Shown: positions 6,558 to 13,797 of the stretch, one piece after another
Layout: each line of letters starts with the position of its first letter
Position numbering within the stretch: the stretch's first letter is position 1
Translations under genes and position numbers: made by a program
The notes under the pieces: generated by a model
The model's input: the letters and a program-made list of their open reading frames with translations, nothing else
The model's database searches: none
What the model was told of the DNA's origin: nothing
IMG/VR virus record: IMGVR_UViG_3300030616_000016
Location: 134,561-198,560 of that record
Reading direction: 5' to 3' (one strand)
Length of the DNA: 64,000 bases
From: a virus

Positions 6558-6642
6558 GTTACTCTCCTTGTCAAATATTGCTGGTGTTCTCTCCAATTCC
6601 CGAGGGTATTGCATTTTATCTTTGTCGATTATTGCTATAAAA

Positions 6643-6683
6643 TACGTAGATGGTAACGATCACAAGTCATTACCACCTACGTA
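6643..6683 (-). terminator. long-stem terminator for leftward transcripts
   Basis: TACGTAGATGGTAA (6643-6656) and TTACCACCTACGTA (6670-6683) form a 14-bp stem with one mismatch, which becomes a G-U pair in the leftward RNA. It is followed on that strand by TTTTATAG. It lies past the end of the gene that stops at 6790. Confidence 0.6.
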
Positions 6684-6697
6684 CCAGGAGAGAGTAT

Positions 6698-6784
6698 ATG
6701 GGCACCCACTATGTGGATGGCTATATATTATCTCCAAATAAAGGCGTAGGGCGCCCCATTAGGAGCAACCCTACACCGAGGTAA
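6698..6784 (+). CDS. possible 28-aa peptide
   Basis: ATG 6698 is preceded by CCAGGAGAGAGTAT, a strong ribosome-binding site. The frame runs 28 codons to TAA (MGTHYVDGYILSPNKGVGRP, then IRSNPTPR). It is on the opposite strand to its neighbours and lacks an obvious promoter, so it may be chance. It converges with the leftward gene that ends at 6790. Confidence 0.35.
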   Translation: MGTHYVDGYILSPNKGVGRPIRSNPTPR

Positions 6785-6789
6785 GTGCT

Positions 6790-7245
6790 TTAGATTTCGT
6801 TAGATACGAAGTCACTGGCACCTGAAGGAACTTCACTGGTCTGACGACGGGAGCGCCGTGAGCTCACCTGAGTAGGTGTGCGGGGAGCGCGTCCCTTGTT
6901 TTCAGGGTCACCAGCAGAAGCGACGACATTGGGAGCTTCCCCGTTTGCTACCTCTTCCAGGTTATCCACCGCGAAGACCTCAACGCGTTTGATGTCGTAC
7001 TGACGTTTACCGTCAACACCGACTTCATAATCGCTGTACGGAGCGACGTTATTCTTAACGAAGCCCCACAGCTCGTTGAGTTTCTTCTTGCGGGTGGCGT
7101 TACCACTGATGATTGCCAGACCCTTGATTTCATCGACTTTGTTCACATCGACGTAGATTGCGTGCCTTTCTCCTACAAGCTTAACAGGCACGGCGTCTTC
7201 CAGAACTTCATTAAATCCCTGCGTCATATCGATAATCGGGCGCAT
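6790..7245 (-). CDS. hypothetical protein with basic, disordered C-terminal tail
   Basis: A 151-aa protein whose start is taken at ATG 7245 (MRPIIDMTQG), because AAAGGA sits 8 bases upstream; an in-frame ATG at 7266 is upstream of that site. Residues ~1-100 look globular, with alternating beta strands (VPVKLVGERHAIYVDVNKVDEIKGLAIIS). The last ~45 residues are polar, basic and proline/serine-rich (PRTPTQVSSRRSRRQ), probably disordered. A nucleic-acid role is possible, but no family was recognised. It is followed by the hairpin at 6643-6683. Confidence 0.6.
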   Translation of the reverse strand: MRPIIDMTQGFNEVLEDAVPVKLVGERHAIYVDVNKVDEIKGLAIISGNATRKKKLNELWGFVKNNVAPYSDYEVGVDGKRQYDIKRVEVFAVDNLEEVANGEAPNVVASAGDPENKGRAPRTPTQVSSRRSRRQTSEVPSGASDFVSNEI

Positions 7246-7428
7246 TTTAGCGTCCTTTCTGCCCAATGAAGGGCGTTAAGTTAAGTTTGGGCACAGAATG
7301 GACTGTACCCGTTAAGTGTCTGTCTGTTATACTCTTAGCACGTGTCGCTTACGTTTGGTTTTGCGCACACGGTACTGTAGGGTATAGCGTAGTAATGAAA
7401 CCACGCAACAAACAAAACCCAAAACACA

Positions 7429-7614
7429 CTATCCCTGTACTATCCGTAGCACAGCTTGGTCGTGTTCAGGGTCGTCTTTTCTGATTCCAAGGGCTGTCTT
7501 TACGTCTTCGAGCTTATCGCCCTTGTACTTGTCATCATTACGACGGTTGGCGTTTGCTATGTTACACTCAATCGCCTCTTTGTACCTCTGGTCCCGCGAC
7601 TTTCTTGTTCTCAT
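7429..7614 (-). CDS. small basic/polar hypothetical protein
   Basis: A 61-aa hydrophilic protein (MRTRKSRDQRYKEAIECN... ending RIVQG). It starts at ATG 7614 with AAGGAG 6-8 bases upstream, within a TTAAGGAGAAATGTT context shared by neighbouring leftward genes. No motif was identified. The ~180 bp between it and the next gene downstream holds no gene that could be supported. Confidence 0.6.
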   Translation of the reverse strand: MRTRKSRDQRYKEAIECNIANANRRNDDKYKGDKLEDVKTALGIRKDDPEHDQAVLRIVQG

Positions 7615-7635
7615 AACATTTCTCCTTAAAATGGT

Positions 7636-7902
7636 TCATGCCATATGAGGCTGATTATCCTCAATAAATTTCACCACCTTATCAAAGTCCAATGGTATTT
7701 CAGGTCTTCTGAGAGGAATATAATATATTTCCTTTCTCTGGTTATCAGAAATAACACCATGGGCAATTTCCATGTGACATTCTTTGCACTGGTCTACAAT
7801 TAAGTCATTGCAAAACCTGCACACGAACCCGAATATGCGGTCTTTGCAGTGCCTGCACCTGATGTTTAGTGTTGGTAGCCTGTCTGGTAATGTTGACCTC
7901 AT
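7636..7902 (-). CDS. zinc-finger protein with three CxxC pairs
   Basis: An 88-aa protein starting at ATG 7902 (MRSTLPDRLP); GAAGGAG precedes this ATG, while the longer in-frame ATG at 7992 lacks one. CRHC, CRFC and CKEC lie at about residues 16-19, 27-30 and 38-41 with a following His, enough for at least one and probably two zinc sites in a rubredoxin-like or ribbon fold. The C-terminal half (IPLRRPEIPLDFDKVVKFIE) is a separate helix-strand region. It belongs to a run of zinc-binding small genes in this cluster. No activity is assigned. Confidence 0.65.
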   Translation of the reverse strand: MRSTLPDRLPTLNIRCRHCKDRIFGFVCRFCNDLIVDQCKECHMEIAHGVISDNQRKEIYYIPLRRPEIPLDFDKVVKFIEDNQPHMA

Positions 7903-7973
7903 AACATTCTCCTTCAAATGGGTTAAGTACAAAGACCTTCCCTGATCTATAAGGGATTGAGACAGGTAAGGTT

Positions 7974-7995
7974 GGAGCGAGCCCGCGCTCACTCC
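7974..7995 (-). promoter_or_regulatory. GC-rich hairpin at a gene end
   Basis: GGAGTGAGC and GCTCGCTCC (leftward strand) pair over 9 bp with one G-T and a 4-nt loop, at the stop codon of the gene ending at 7989. No T-run follows, so it is more likely a processing or stability element than a terminator. Confidence 0.4.
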
Positions 7996-8171
7996 AAACC
8001 ATCAATACAATCATAGTGAACCCTGTAGTCCACTATGCACTGCTCAGACTCTGTGAGCGAGCTCATTCCAAAGAAATCCGCCCGCTCAAACAAATCCCCA
8101 TACTCCTCACGGATGACGCCTTTGTCATCATCTGAGAGTGGCTTACTACAAACCGCGCATATGTTATCCAT
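7989..8171 (-). CDS. small zinc-binding hypothetical protein
   Basis: A 60-aa protein starting MDNICAVCSKPL: a CxxC near the N-terminus and later Cys and His residues (C45, H52, C55 in CIVDYRVHYDC) could make one zinc site. ATG 8171 is preceded by AAAGGAGATAACTA and overlaps the previous stop by one base (TAATG), so it is translationally coupled. Unknown function. Confidence 0.6.
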   Translation of the reverse strand: MDNICAVCSKPLSDDDKGVIREEYGDLFERADFFGMSSLTESEQCIVDYRVHYDCIDGLE

Positions 8172-8440
8172 TAGTTATCTCCTTTACAAAGGTTATCTTT
8201 GAAGAATTTGTTGAGGACTTCACACGCTTTGTCGAACTTATGTGTGGCTTTATCCAGTTCAGCCTGTGCGTAGTCGAGAGCCAGGCTGTACTCGTGCCAC
8301 ACCCAGTAACCCTCAACGTAATCCCGCGCCACTTCCTCATCAACACCACACATTGCCACTACTACCTTGGTGGCGGTTTCTGTATCTTCAACCAGCGCCC
8401 GGATTATTTCATCAATCTTCGGTTGGTCATGTTCATTCAT
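8171..8440 (-). CDS. acidic helical hypothetical protein
   Basis: An 89-aa protein, mostly helical and acidic (IDEIIRALVEDTETATKVVV at ~8-30, LDKATHKFDKACEVLNKFF at ~62-82), with an aromatic patch GYWVWHEY in the middle. Start ATG 8440 has TTTTAAGGAGTAATCTA upstream. It is first of a tightly coupled leftward group. A possible -10 (TATAAT near 8560-8565 on the leftward strand) lies upstream in the gene-free stretch 8441-8734. No family was recognised. Confidence 0.6.
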   Translation of the reverse strand: MNEHDQPKIDEIIRALVEDTETATKVVVAMCGVDEEVARDYVEGYWVWHEYSLALDYAQAELDKATHKFDKACEVLNKFFKDNLCKGDN

Positions 8441-8596
8441 TAGATTACTCCTTAAAATATGGTTGTTGTGAACTGGCGCGCCATTTCTTTATTCACGCCA
8501 TAGGGACTGTCAGTACAATCCCGTAAAAATTACCGTCATATACTGTTAGCGTTAAGATTCATTATAAAAAGATATTAGAACGGAGTATACAACAAT

Positions 8597-8673
8597 GCTA
8601 CGCGTAGTTTGCGTAGCGACCTTTGTCGGTGCGTAGTTTGCACCGCGAGCCGGCAGATGTAGTTACTGCCGGC
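8597..8673. repeat. three tandem hairpins with a conserved loop
   Basis: Three consecutive hairpins have different stems but the same loop core. GCTACGC/GCGTAGC (8597-8617) and CGGTGC/GCACCG (8627-8645) both have loop GTAGTTT. GCCGGCAG/CTGCCGGC (8649-8673) has loop ATGTAGTTA. On the leftward strand the loops read AAACTAC (TAACTACAT in the third). Stems that change while keeping pairing, and loops that stay the same, suggest selection for an RNA structure bound by a protein. They occupy the 3' side of the zinc-ribbon gene ending at 8735 and the leader side of the gene at 8440. Confidence 0.6.
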
Positions 8674-8734
8674 GCGGAGTCGGCTTGCTCATTGGTTTAC
8701 TCTGCTTGGCATTGGAACCGGAGCTTGGGGTAGG

Positions 8735-8893
8735 TTACGGAGTACCTACCTTGAAATGGGTGGTCATCCCCCGGCACCTTGGGCACCGGGAGACTTCCTT
8801 TATGTATATCTTACCGCAATTACTACACAGGGATCCTATCTTCCCCGCGTTCTCCTTCATATAATCATTAAGCTCATCTCTGAAGGACTTCAT
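8735..8893 (-). CDS. 52-aa zinc-ribbon protein
   Basis: This short gene starts at ATG 8893, in an AATGA overlap with the preceding stop and directly after GAAGGAGGTGCTGA. It encodes 52 aa: a helical N-terminus (MKSFRDELNDYMKENAGKIG), a zinc ribbon (CSNC...CPRC at ~23-41) and a short basic tail. A hairpin (GGTAGGT/ACCTACC) overlaps its stop codon. It resembles stand-alone ribbon proteins of unknown role, and its tight coupling to the upstream gene suggests they act together. Confidence 0.7.
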   Translation of the reverse strand: MKSFRDELNDYMKENAGKIGSLCSNCGKIYIKEVSRCPRCRGMTTHFKVGTP

Positions 8894-9456
8894 TCAGCAC
8901 CTCCTTCGAAAAGCTGGTGGATCTTCTCGCTTTTTACTCTCTTGCCTGTGGTACAAGAGAATACAAAGGGCGCGCCATTTATTTCTACCTTAACATAGTG
9001 ATGCTTGTTAAAGTATTTGGCCACCCTCTTGGTCACTACCTTGTGCTTGCAGTATGGCAACGATACTCTGTTGCCTTCCTTATCCAGAAGTTTCATGGTA
9101 TTACCCGCCATCTTATAAAGCAGGTAATACTCTCCATTTACCAGCTGGATAACAGGTATCTGTTTATCACCAAGTCTCTCCCGGAACTTGGTGATGCCTT
9201 CCCTCTTCTTCCCTCTTGCAAACAACTCTCTAATGCATCTGCTCGGGTCGTCACCCATGTCTGTTAACTGCTTGCTGACACGCATCTTATCGTCAGCAGT
9301 AGGTGCGGCTTGTATGGATTTGATAAATCCACTGCACACCCCGTGGGGCATACTCATTGCTGAGTATACCCCGTATTCGTTGCTGTGACGGACAAATGCC
9401 TTCTGTCTTGACAGGCGACGTATTTCAATGCGAACATTATCTATTGTAAGAATCAT
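8890..9456 (-). CDS. hypothetical protein of 188 aa
   Basis: Start ATG 9456 (MILTIDNVRI) is chosen because AAGGAGAG lies just upstream; the in-frame ATG at 9474 precedes that site. The protein is mixed alpha/beta. It has a Cys-containing central part (SMPHGVCSG... RCIRELFARG), a strand-rich middle (IPVIQLVNGEYYLLYKMAG) and a C-terminal segment resembling a strand-turn-strand with VVTKRVAKYF. No domain was identified. It lies between the polymerase-like gene upstream and the ribbon gene downstream, probably in one operon. Confidence 0.6.
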   Translation of the reverse strand: MILTIDNVRIEIRRLSRQKAFVRHSNEYGVYSAMSMPHGVCSGFIKSIQAAPTADDKMRVSKQLTDMGDDPSRCIRELFARGKKREGITKFRERLGDKQIPVIQLVNGEYYLLYKMAGNTMKLLDKEGNRVSLPYCKHKVVTKRVAKYFNKHHYVKVEINGAPFVFSCTTGKRVKSEKIHQLFEGGAE

Positions 9457-9480
9457 TTCTTTCTCTCCTTGCATAAATGG

Positions 9481-11772
9481 TTAGAGGACGACCTTCTGGC
9501 CGACCATATTGAGAACTGCTTCTTCTTTGCTGACATACCAGCCAGCCTGCTTGCCGTCCTTGTGCAGCTCCACACTGTACCAGTCGGACTTACGATAAAT
9601 CCGTTCTGGCTTAGCATGCACTTCCAGTTCTACTCCTTGCAGGTCACTTACTTGACCCTTGAATCCCCTCACGTCAATAAATCCATCAGGCACATAGGAC
9701 TCATCAACATCAACAGCAAAGCGTGACTGGATATCACCAATATACCTACCAAGAATGGTGATAAAGAACGTATTGCGCGTTCTAACTCCTTCATCGTTCC
9801 ACCATTTCACTTTACCCTTGTCAGGCTTCTCTGACCAGGCGATGCGCATCATAGACCCGATGACATCGAGAGGGTTGTCCAGCGCTTCAACATAATCCAA
9901 GATCTCATCAGTAAGTGCTCTGAACTCATTTCTGATTTCTTTATCCTTGTCATCCGAAGTTAGCTCAGGGTCTTTCTTGATCTCGATTACATTTCTGATG
10001 GTATTGGACCTGGATTCCCATATAAACGCCCAGAGATCTTCTCCTTCTGGAGTGATATCAAACGCGTTTACATCGAACGGTGGCTTGGCCTCCATGTTTG
10101 TATCAGTGTATTTGGCCAGCTCAAGCTCATCCTGAATCTTGTCGAAGCCATTCAGGAACTTTGTCAGCTTGCATTTCTCAGCCATTTCGTAGGCCAGAAG
10201 CTTTTTAGGGAAAACTTCCGGCTTGCCATACTTATCAATCAATTTGTAGCCATATGCGACCAGATCTTTCTCGTCTTTCGATACTGGTCTGTTATCAATG
10301 ACCTTGTGTTTGATATAACCAAGATCCTTGATCAACTTTGGATCGTCAAACCCATTGGTCAAAGACAGGCACTGTTGCACAAGATCAACACCGCCAATTG
10401 TGAGACCAGAATGAATGTCGATAAGCTGATGTGCAAGCTCGCGCAAGGCTTCATTCTTTGGTTTCGACAAGTCGATCTCCAGCTTCATTGGATCTTCATC
10501 GTCCAATGTTCTTTCTGGAGTCTGAGAGATATCCTGAGTCCATGAGAATGGCTTATGTTTATTTCCGTTCTCGTCTATCACAGTTAGGCCCATGACTTCA
10601 GAACTAGAGCCTATTGGTACTCTGAATGCCGCAGCTCCACATTCGACATACTCAGGATCGATGCCCCATATTTTCTTGAGCATCTCTGCGTTACGCGCTT
10701 TCATCTCCTCTGTGATTACGTGGAGTGTAAGTGTGTCTCCATCACAGTCCGATGAAGTCCATCGCTCTATATTATCTATGGTCTTCTTGCTTGCAAGACC
10801 AAGGGTATACTTGTGCGTTCCAACAACCAACGCCATAAAGTCTTTCTTGCATCCTGTGAACTTTATGTTGCGCTCGTCCACCACAATGGTATTTGGCGGC
10901 AGGGTCTCATCACATATCATCATACCCTTGATGCCTTTGCCTTCATGGGCCATAGCAACACCAATCGCCATGATTTCATCATCGGAAGACTCAAGCTTGA
11001 GCTCATTTTCTTCTAGAGTCTCAGCGTCTTCTCTCCAGGCAATTGGATATGATCCGAATGCTGTTGCATACTGATTCTTCTTGTACGGCGCATCCATAAG
11101 CCTGTTCATCTCCTTATTGAACTCATAGAAGGCCACTGCGTCGTCGACTGATATCTCGAATGGGAAATGAGCCAGATTCTTGGCTACCCATTCTGGCGTG
11201 AGCCGCATATTGTCTATCTTATGCGCCCACTCGCATGTTGAAAGAACGTATGCTTTATTGAACTCGTTCTTTGTCTCTGCGGAAAGGTCGCTGCCGTAAA
11301 TAGCCGTTGGATACTGCATCGGCAGCATAGACTGCTTCTGCTTATTTAAGGTTGTCCTTGCCGCTTCCTTTTTTACCTTCTTCCATACGTCTTTGCTTCC
11401 ATGAATCAACCCATCTACGGTTCTAGCAATGATGACGTTGATCGTCTTGCTATCCCAGTACGCTAACCTCCTGAGACTTTCATTAAGCATCCAAAGTATC
11501 CTTCTAAGATGCTTAACTCTTATGCGACCATCAACCATCGCCTGAGATGACTCAAACCACTTAGGTTGAGTCTTAAGGCCGAGATTATTATCGGGAACAA
11601 GGTCCCATTTGACCATATTCCAGACGATATCGTTAATGACTTTTTCTCTGAGGCCTTTTTCTCTGCCTCTACCCACTGTCTTAGTCGACAATGACACAGG
11701 GAAATCTGCAGGCATGTCTGTCCTGCCAAGATCTCCTGCATAGACTGTTTTGCTGCTTAACTTACACTTCAT
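9481..11772 (-). CDS. putative single-chain double-psi beta-barrel RNA polymerase
   Basis: A 763-aa protein. Around residues 340-365 it has S-D-C-D-G-D-T-L-T-L-H-V, then EEMKARNAEML. This matches in pattern the RNA polymerase beta-prime catalytic loop NADFDGDxMAVHV and the E/A-rich helix after it; D342, D344 and D346 would bind magnesium. About 60 residues earlier, HEGKGIKGMM (K279, K282) followed by a DETLPPNTIV segment resembles the beta-subunit barrel with its two active-site lysines (RHGNKGV...). Beta-like then beta-prime-like barrels in one chain is the order in YonO/QDE-1-type enzymes. ATG 11772 has TTAAGGAGAA upstream. It lies in the non-structural leftward operon, so it would be made after infection, perhaps for later transcription. 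An RNA-dependent polymerase or inactive relative cannot be excluded. Confidence 0.6.
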   Translation of the reverse strand: MKCKLSSKTVYAGDLGRTDMPADFPVSLSTKTVGRGREKGLREKVINDIVWNMVKWDLVPDNNLGLKTQPKWFESSQAMVDGRIRVKHLRRILWMLNESLRRLAYWDSKTINVIIARTVDGLIHGSKDVWKKVKKEAARTTLNKQKQSMLPMQYPTAIYGSDLSAETKNEFNKAYVLSTCEWAHKIDNMRLTPEWVAKNLAHFPFEISVDDAVAFYEFNKEMNRLMDAPYKKNQYATAFGSYPIAWREDAETLEENELKLESSDDEIMAIGVAMAHEGKGIKGMMICDETLPPNTIVVDERNIKFTGCKKDFMALVVGTHKYTLGLASKKTIDNIERWTSSDCDGDTLTLHVITEEMKARNAEMLKKIWGIDPEYVECGAAAFRVPIGSSSEVMGLTVIDENGNKHKPFSWTQDISQTPERTLDDEDPMKLEIDLSKPKNEALRELAHQLIDIHSGLTIGGVDLVQQCLSLTNGFDDPKLIKDLGYIKHKVIDNRPVSKDEKDLVAYGYKLIDKYGKPEVFPKKLLAYEMAEKCKLTKFLNGFDKIQDELELAKYTDTNMEAKPPFDVNAFDITPEGEDLWAFIWESRSNTIRNVIEIKKDPELTSDDKDKEIRNEFRALTDEILDYVEALDNPLDVIGSMMRIAWSEKPDKGKVKWWNDEGVRTRNTFFITILGRYIGDIQSRFAVDVDESYVPDGFIDVRGFKGQVSDLQGVELEVHAKPERIYRKSDWYSVELHKDGKQAGWYVSKEEAVLNMVGQKVVL

Positions 11773-11808
11773 ACTAATTCTCCTTAAAAGGGTGGTCTTG
11801 TTATAAGA

Positions 11809-11846
11809 GACAGGCTATATAGCGACCACTAACCATATAGCCTGTC
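11809..11846 (-). promoter_or_regulatory. 12-bp inverted repeat upstream of the polymerase-like gene
   Basis: GACAGGCTATAT (11809-11820) and ATATAGCCTGTC (11835-11846) form a perfect 12-bp inverted repeat around 14 nt. It lies between the stop of the upstream coiled-coil gene and the start of the polymerase-like gene. It could be an operator or an RNA hairpin that sets expression of the latter. Confidence 0.55.
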
Positions 11847-11859
11847 ATTGAATTAAGAT

Positions 11860-12162
11860 CTAGCGTCCGAGGCGCTTCCTCAGACTATTGATCTCGTTCT
11901 TGGCCTTACCGATGTCCTTGCCGAGATCCTTAATGATCTCAACGTACTGGTCGATGAACTCCTTGGTCTCTTCGCTATAAACCTCGAAGTTTCTGACAAA
12001 CTCCTGATGGTGTTTGCGCTCCCTCTGCATCTGGCGCAAGTCCTTCTCCTTTTTCTGGAGCTCTTCCTCCAACTTGAGCACGGTCTTAGCCATGCTCTGA
12101 TTTTTGTTATCCATGCTGCTTATGATCGCTTCTTTGAACTGAGCCATGTCTCCCAATTTCAT
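11860..12162 (-). CDS. coiled-coil protein
   Basis: A 100-aa protein from ATG 12162 (MKLGDMAQFKE), with AAGGAG 8 bases upstream; an in-frame ATG at 12192 lacks this. Residues ~25-100 are nearly all helical with long charged heptads (LEEELQKKEKDLRQMQRERK and IIKDLGKDIGKAKNEINSLR), ending in a basic KRLGR. It is directly upstream of the polymerase-like gene in the same direction, separated by the 11809-11846 inverted repeat. A partner or assembly role is possible, but nothing identifies it. Confidence 0.6.
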   Translation of the reverse strand: MKLGDMAQFKEAIISSMDNKNQSMAKTVLKLEEELQKKEKDLRQMQRERKHHQEFVRNFEVYSEETKEFIDQYVEIIKDLGKDIGKAKNEINSLRKRLGR

Positions 12163-12237
12163 ATCTAACTCTCCTTCTGCCCTATTGGGCAATAGCGTAT
12201 ATAGAAGGCCCTATATAGGCCCTTGCCTATATAAGGG

Positions 12238-12264
12238 GTAGTACATATACGCCCTATGTACTAC
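12238..12264. promoter_or_regulatory. 10-bp inverted repeat in a TATATAGG-rich spacer
   Basis: GTAGTACATA (12238-12247) and TATGTACTAC (12255-12264) pair around TACGCCC. The surrounding spacer 12180-12290 repeats CTATATA/TATATAGG words (GGCCCTATATAGGCCC, GCCTATATAAGG). It lies between the 51-aa gene and the coiled-coil gene. A terminator is unlikely because no T-run follows. Confidence 0.45.
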
Positions 12265-12286
12265 CTGTTTACACTGCATATAAGGT

Positions 12287-12442
12287 CTACCTATTAGACC
12301 TTGTTGTATAAGTACCCACATTACCCTTAATAAGGGCTTCTACACCATACCCAATAGTGTCGGACTTACGCGCATAGTGTTTATTGAGCACGCGCATATT
12401 GTGCTCATCAACAATCCTCTTAATCTGTTCTGCTCTACTCAT
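12287..12442 (-). CDS. 51-aa basic hypothetical protein
   Basis: ATG 12442 is preceded by TTAAGGAGAGTATT and opens a 51-codon frame (MSRAEQIKRIVDEHNMRVLN ... TTRSNR) ending in TAG at 12287. The N-terminal half is helical and the C-terminal half glycine/serine-containing and basic. A GGTCTA/TAGACC hairpin surrounds its stop. The strong start context and position inside the operon support it despite its size. Function unknown. Confidence 0.6.
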   Translation of the reverse strand: MSRAEQIKRIVDEHNMRVLNKHYARKSDTIGYGVEALIKGNVGTYTTRSNR

Positions 12443-12452
12443 AATACTCTCC

Positions 12453-12572
12453 TTAATTACTATGGATTAACGGATATACGTACTCCAGTAGTACGTATAG
12501 GAATATGCACGCACATATTCCAAACAGTAGTCCCTTACATACTTCCTTGAGCCACTCCTTTGGCTTGTTCAC
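12453..12572 (-). CDS. 39-aa single-span membrane protein, GTG start
   Basis: GTG at 12572 follows AAGGAGGTGTATA and is preferred over upstream starts that lack a ribosome-binding site. The protein is MNKPKEWLKEVC..., with a basic N-terminus and one hydrophobic span of ~20 residues (GLLFGICACIFLYVLLEYVY), then PLIHSN. The likely topology is N-in. It follows a two-span membrane gene by 11 nt. Together they could be membrane lesion or lysis factors, but the sequences alone do not show this. Confidence 0.55.
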   Translation of the reverse strand: MNKPKEWLKEVCKGLLFGICACIFLYVLLEYVYPLIHSN

Positions 12573-12583
12573 TATACACCTCC

Positions 12584-12781
12584 TTAGATAAATGTTCCTG
12601 CTGTGTTGCACACCCACTGCAGGGCAACAATTGCCCCAAACAGCATAGCACCAACCCATGCTATCCTTTCTACGTATGCATGAATATCATCTATCACACT
12701 GCTGCCCCACTCACAATTCATTACGAACGTGCACAATACACCTATGCACAGACACACCACAAACGCTATTATATACTCCAT
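12584..12781 (-). CDS. 65-aa two-span membrane protein
   Basis: ATG 12781 (MEYIIAFVV) follows TATGGAGGTGTGAT; a longer in-frame ATG at 12802 precedes the ribosome-binding site. Two hydrophobic segments lie at ~2-22 (EYIIAFVVCLCIGVLCTFV) and ~40-62 (IAWVGAMLFGAIVALQWVC), joined by a short acidic loop. The size and two-span layout resemble class II holins, but many small phage membrane proteins look alike and no lysozyme gene is adjacent. Confidence 0.55.
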   Translation of the reverse strand: MEYIIAFVVCLCIGVLCTFVMNCEWGSSVIDDIHAYVERIAWVGAMLFGAIVALQWVCNTAGTFI

Positions 12782-12956
12782 ATCACACCTCCATATAAGC
12801 ACTATTAATATATACTAATGAGCAACACACCCATTAGTACTGATGATACAGTGCTATATATCACCATTCACTATATAGACCGCCTTATATAAGGAAGCCT
12901 ATATAGTAAAGGTATACTATTTATATATGCGCCATATACCAGGGCGCTCATACATA

Positions 12957-13286
12957 TCACATATACACTGTTGTTTCTGGTTTATTGTGCTTGGTAAATT
13001 CATTCATCCCACCAAGCACCCTCCTTATCTGTCTGTTTGTACCATTGCTAATCACCAGGTATACATATGACTCATGGTAGAAATCACCGTCGTAATCGTC
13101 AATAATTCTTACCTTGTACTCAACTACACGCCCGTTGCACCATATACATCTCTGATACACATGTTCCAAGGAAGGTATATCTCTTACTACATCACCAACC
13201 ACCAACCCCGTGGAGCTGTCAAAAAACTTACCTTCTACTGCTACATTGTTGCTATCTTTCACTGCATTAAGATTTGTGATCAACAT
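12957..13286 (-). CDS. hypothetical beta-rich protein
   Basis: A 109-aa protein with start ATG 13286 and AAAGGAGATCATT upstream. It is strand-rich and mixed-charge: VVGDVVRDIPSLEHVYQRCI, an isolated CxxC (CIWC), then VVEYKVRIIDDYDGDFYHES and SYVYLVISNG. It may be a small SH3- or OB-like barrel, as a guess from the strand pattern. It is the first leftward gene beside the divergent control region. The 155 bp between it and the next gene downstream (12802-12956) is AT-rich with repeated TATATAG words and no gene. Confidence 0.6.
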   Translation of the reverse strand: MLITNLNAVKDSNNVAVEGKFFDSSTGLVVGDVVRDIPSLEHVYQRCIWCNGRVVEYKVRIIDDYDGDFYHESYVYLVISNGTNRQIRRVLGGMNEFTKHNKPETTVYM

Positions 13287-13399
13287 AATGATCTCCTTTG
13301 CCCATCGGGCTAAAAGTTTTTATTTTCTTTCTCTATAAGCACCCCGGTACCGTGCATCGACCAATGCACATCATAAGTACCGAGAAATATCAACCATCA

Positions 13400-13482
13400 T
13401 CCACCCTTGTGTCTTACAAATCTTCCACCCTTAAGACCTTATATTTTCTTCCACTCTTGTGTTTCATGAATTATCCACCCTT
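13400..13482. repeat. four iteron-like TCCACYCTT repeats
   Basis: TCCACCCTT at 13400, 13424 and 13474 and TCCACTCTT at 13450 are spaced 24, 26 and 24 bp. Copies 1 and 3 are followed by TTGTGT-like words (GTGTCTTAC, GTGTTTCAT), so the array looks like a duplicated ~50-bp unit with two sites each. Spacing of about 2.4 helical turns and position in a divergent spacer suggest operators or replication iterons. Confidence 0.7.
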
Positions 13483-13769
13483 GAAAATTATATATATAAT
13501 ATGCACATAGTGCTGCTGCAGCGTGTCAACAAGAGCTTGACGGCAAGCCCGCCCCTCTTAAAAATAACACTCCAAGACGCCGCCGCCCCATTACATAAAA
13601 ATGCAACCTAGTAGCTGAGCTACTGTTCATCATAGATAAACTTCAAGAAAGACCCCCCGGTACCGCATATATACACTCCCGCATAACAACCTATTCATGC
13701 CCCCAAAAATATATATAATATACACTTCACACTCCCTGAGTGTTATTCTTGAATATTTTATTATTACAA

Positions 13770-13797
13770 TTGAATTCATAACCAATTATGCTATAAT
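13770..13797 (+). promoter_or_regulatory. sigma70-like promoter before the methyltransferase
   Basis: TTGAAT (13770-13775) and TATAAT (13792-13797) are 16 bp apart. They lie ~35 bp before the TTG start at 13832, in an AT-rich context. It is the only clear promoter seen at the head of the rightward structural block. Confidence 0.65.

Noticed and set aside
7266-7484. Rightward 72-codon frame
   Set aside because: It overlaps the real 61-aa leftward gene end and lacks a ribosome-binding site; no motif.
12453-12781. Spanin pair (i-spanin/o-spanin)
   Set aside because: Neither protein has a lipobox or signal peptide pattern and they are not overlapping in the usual way.
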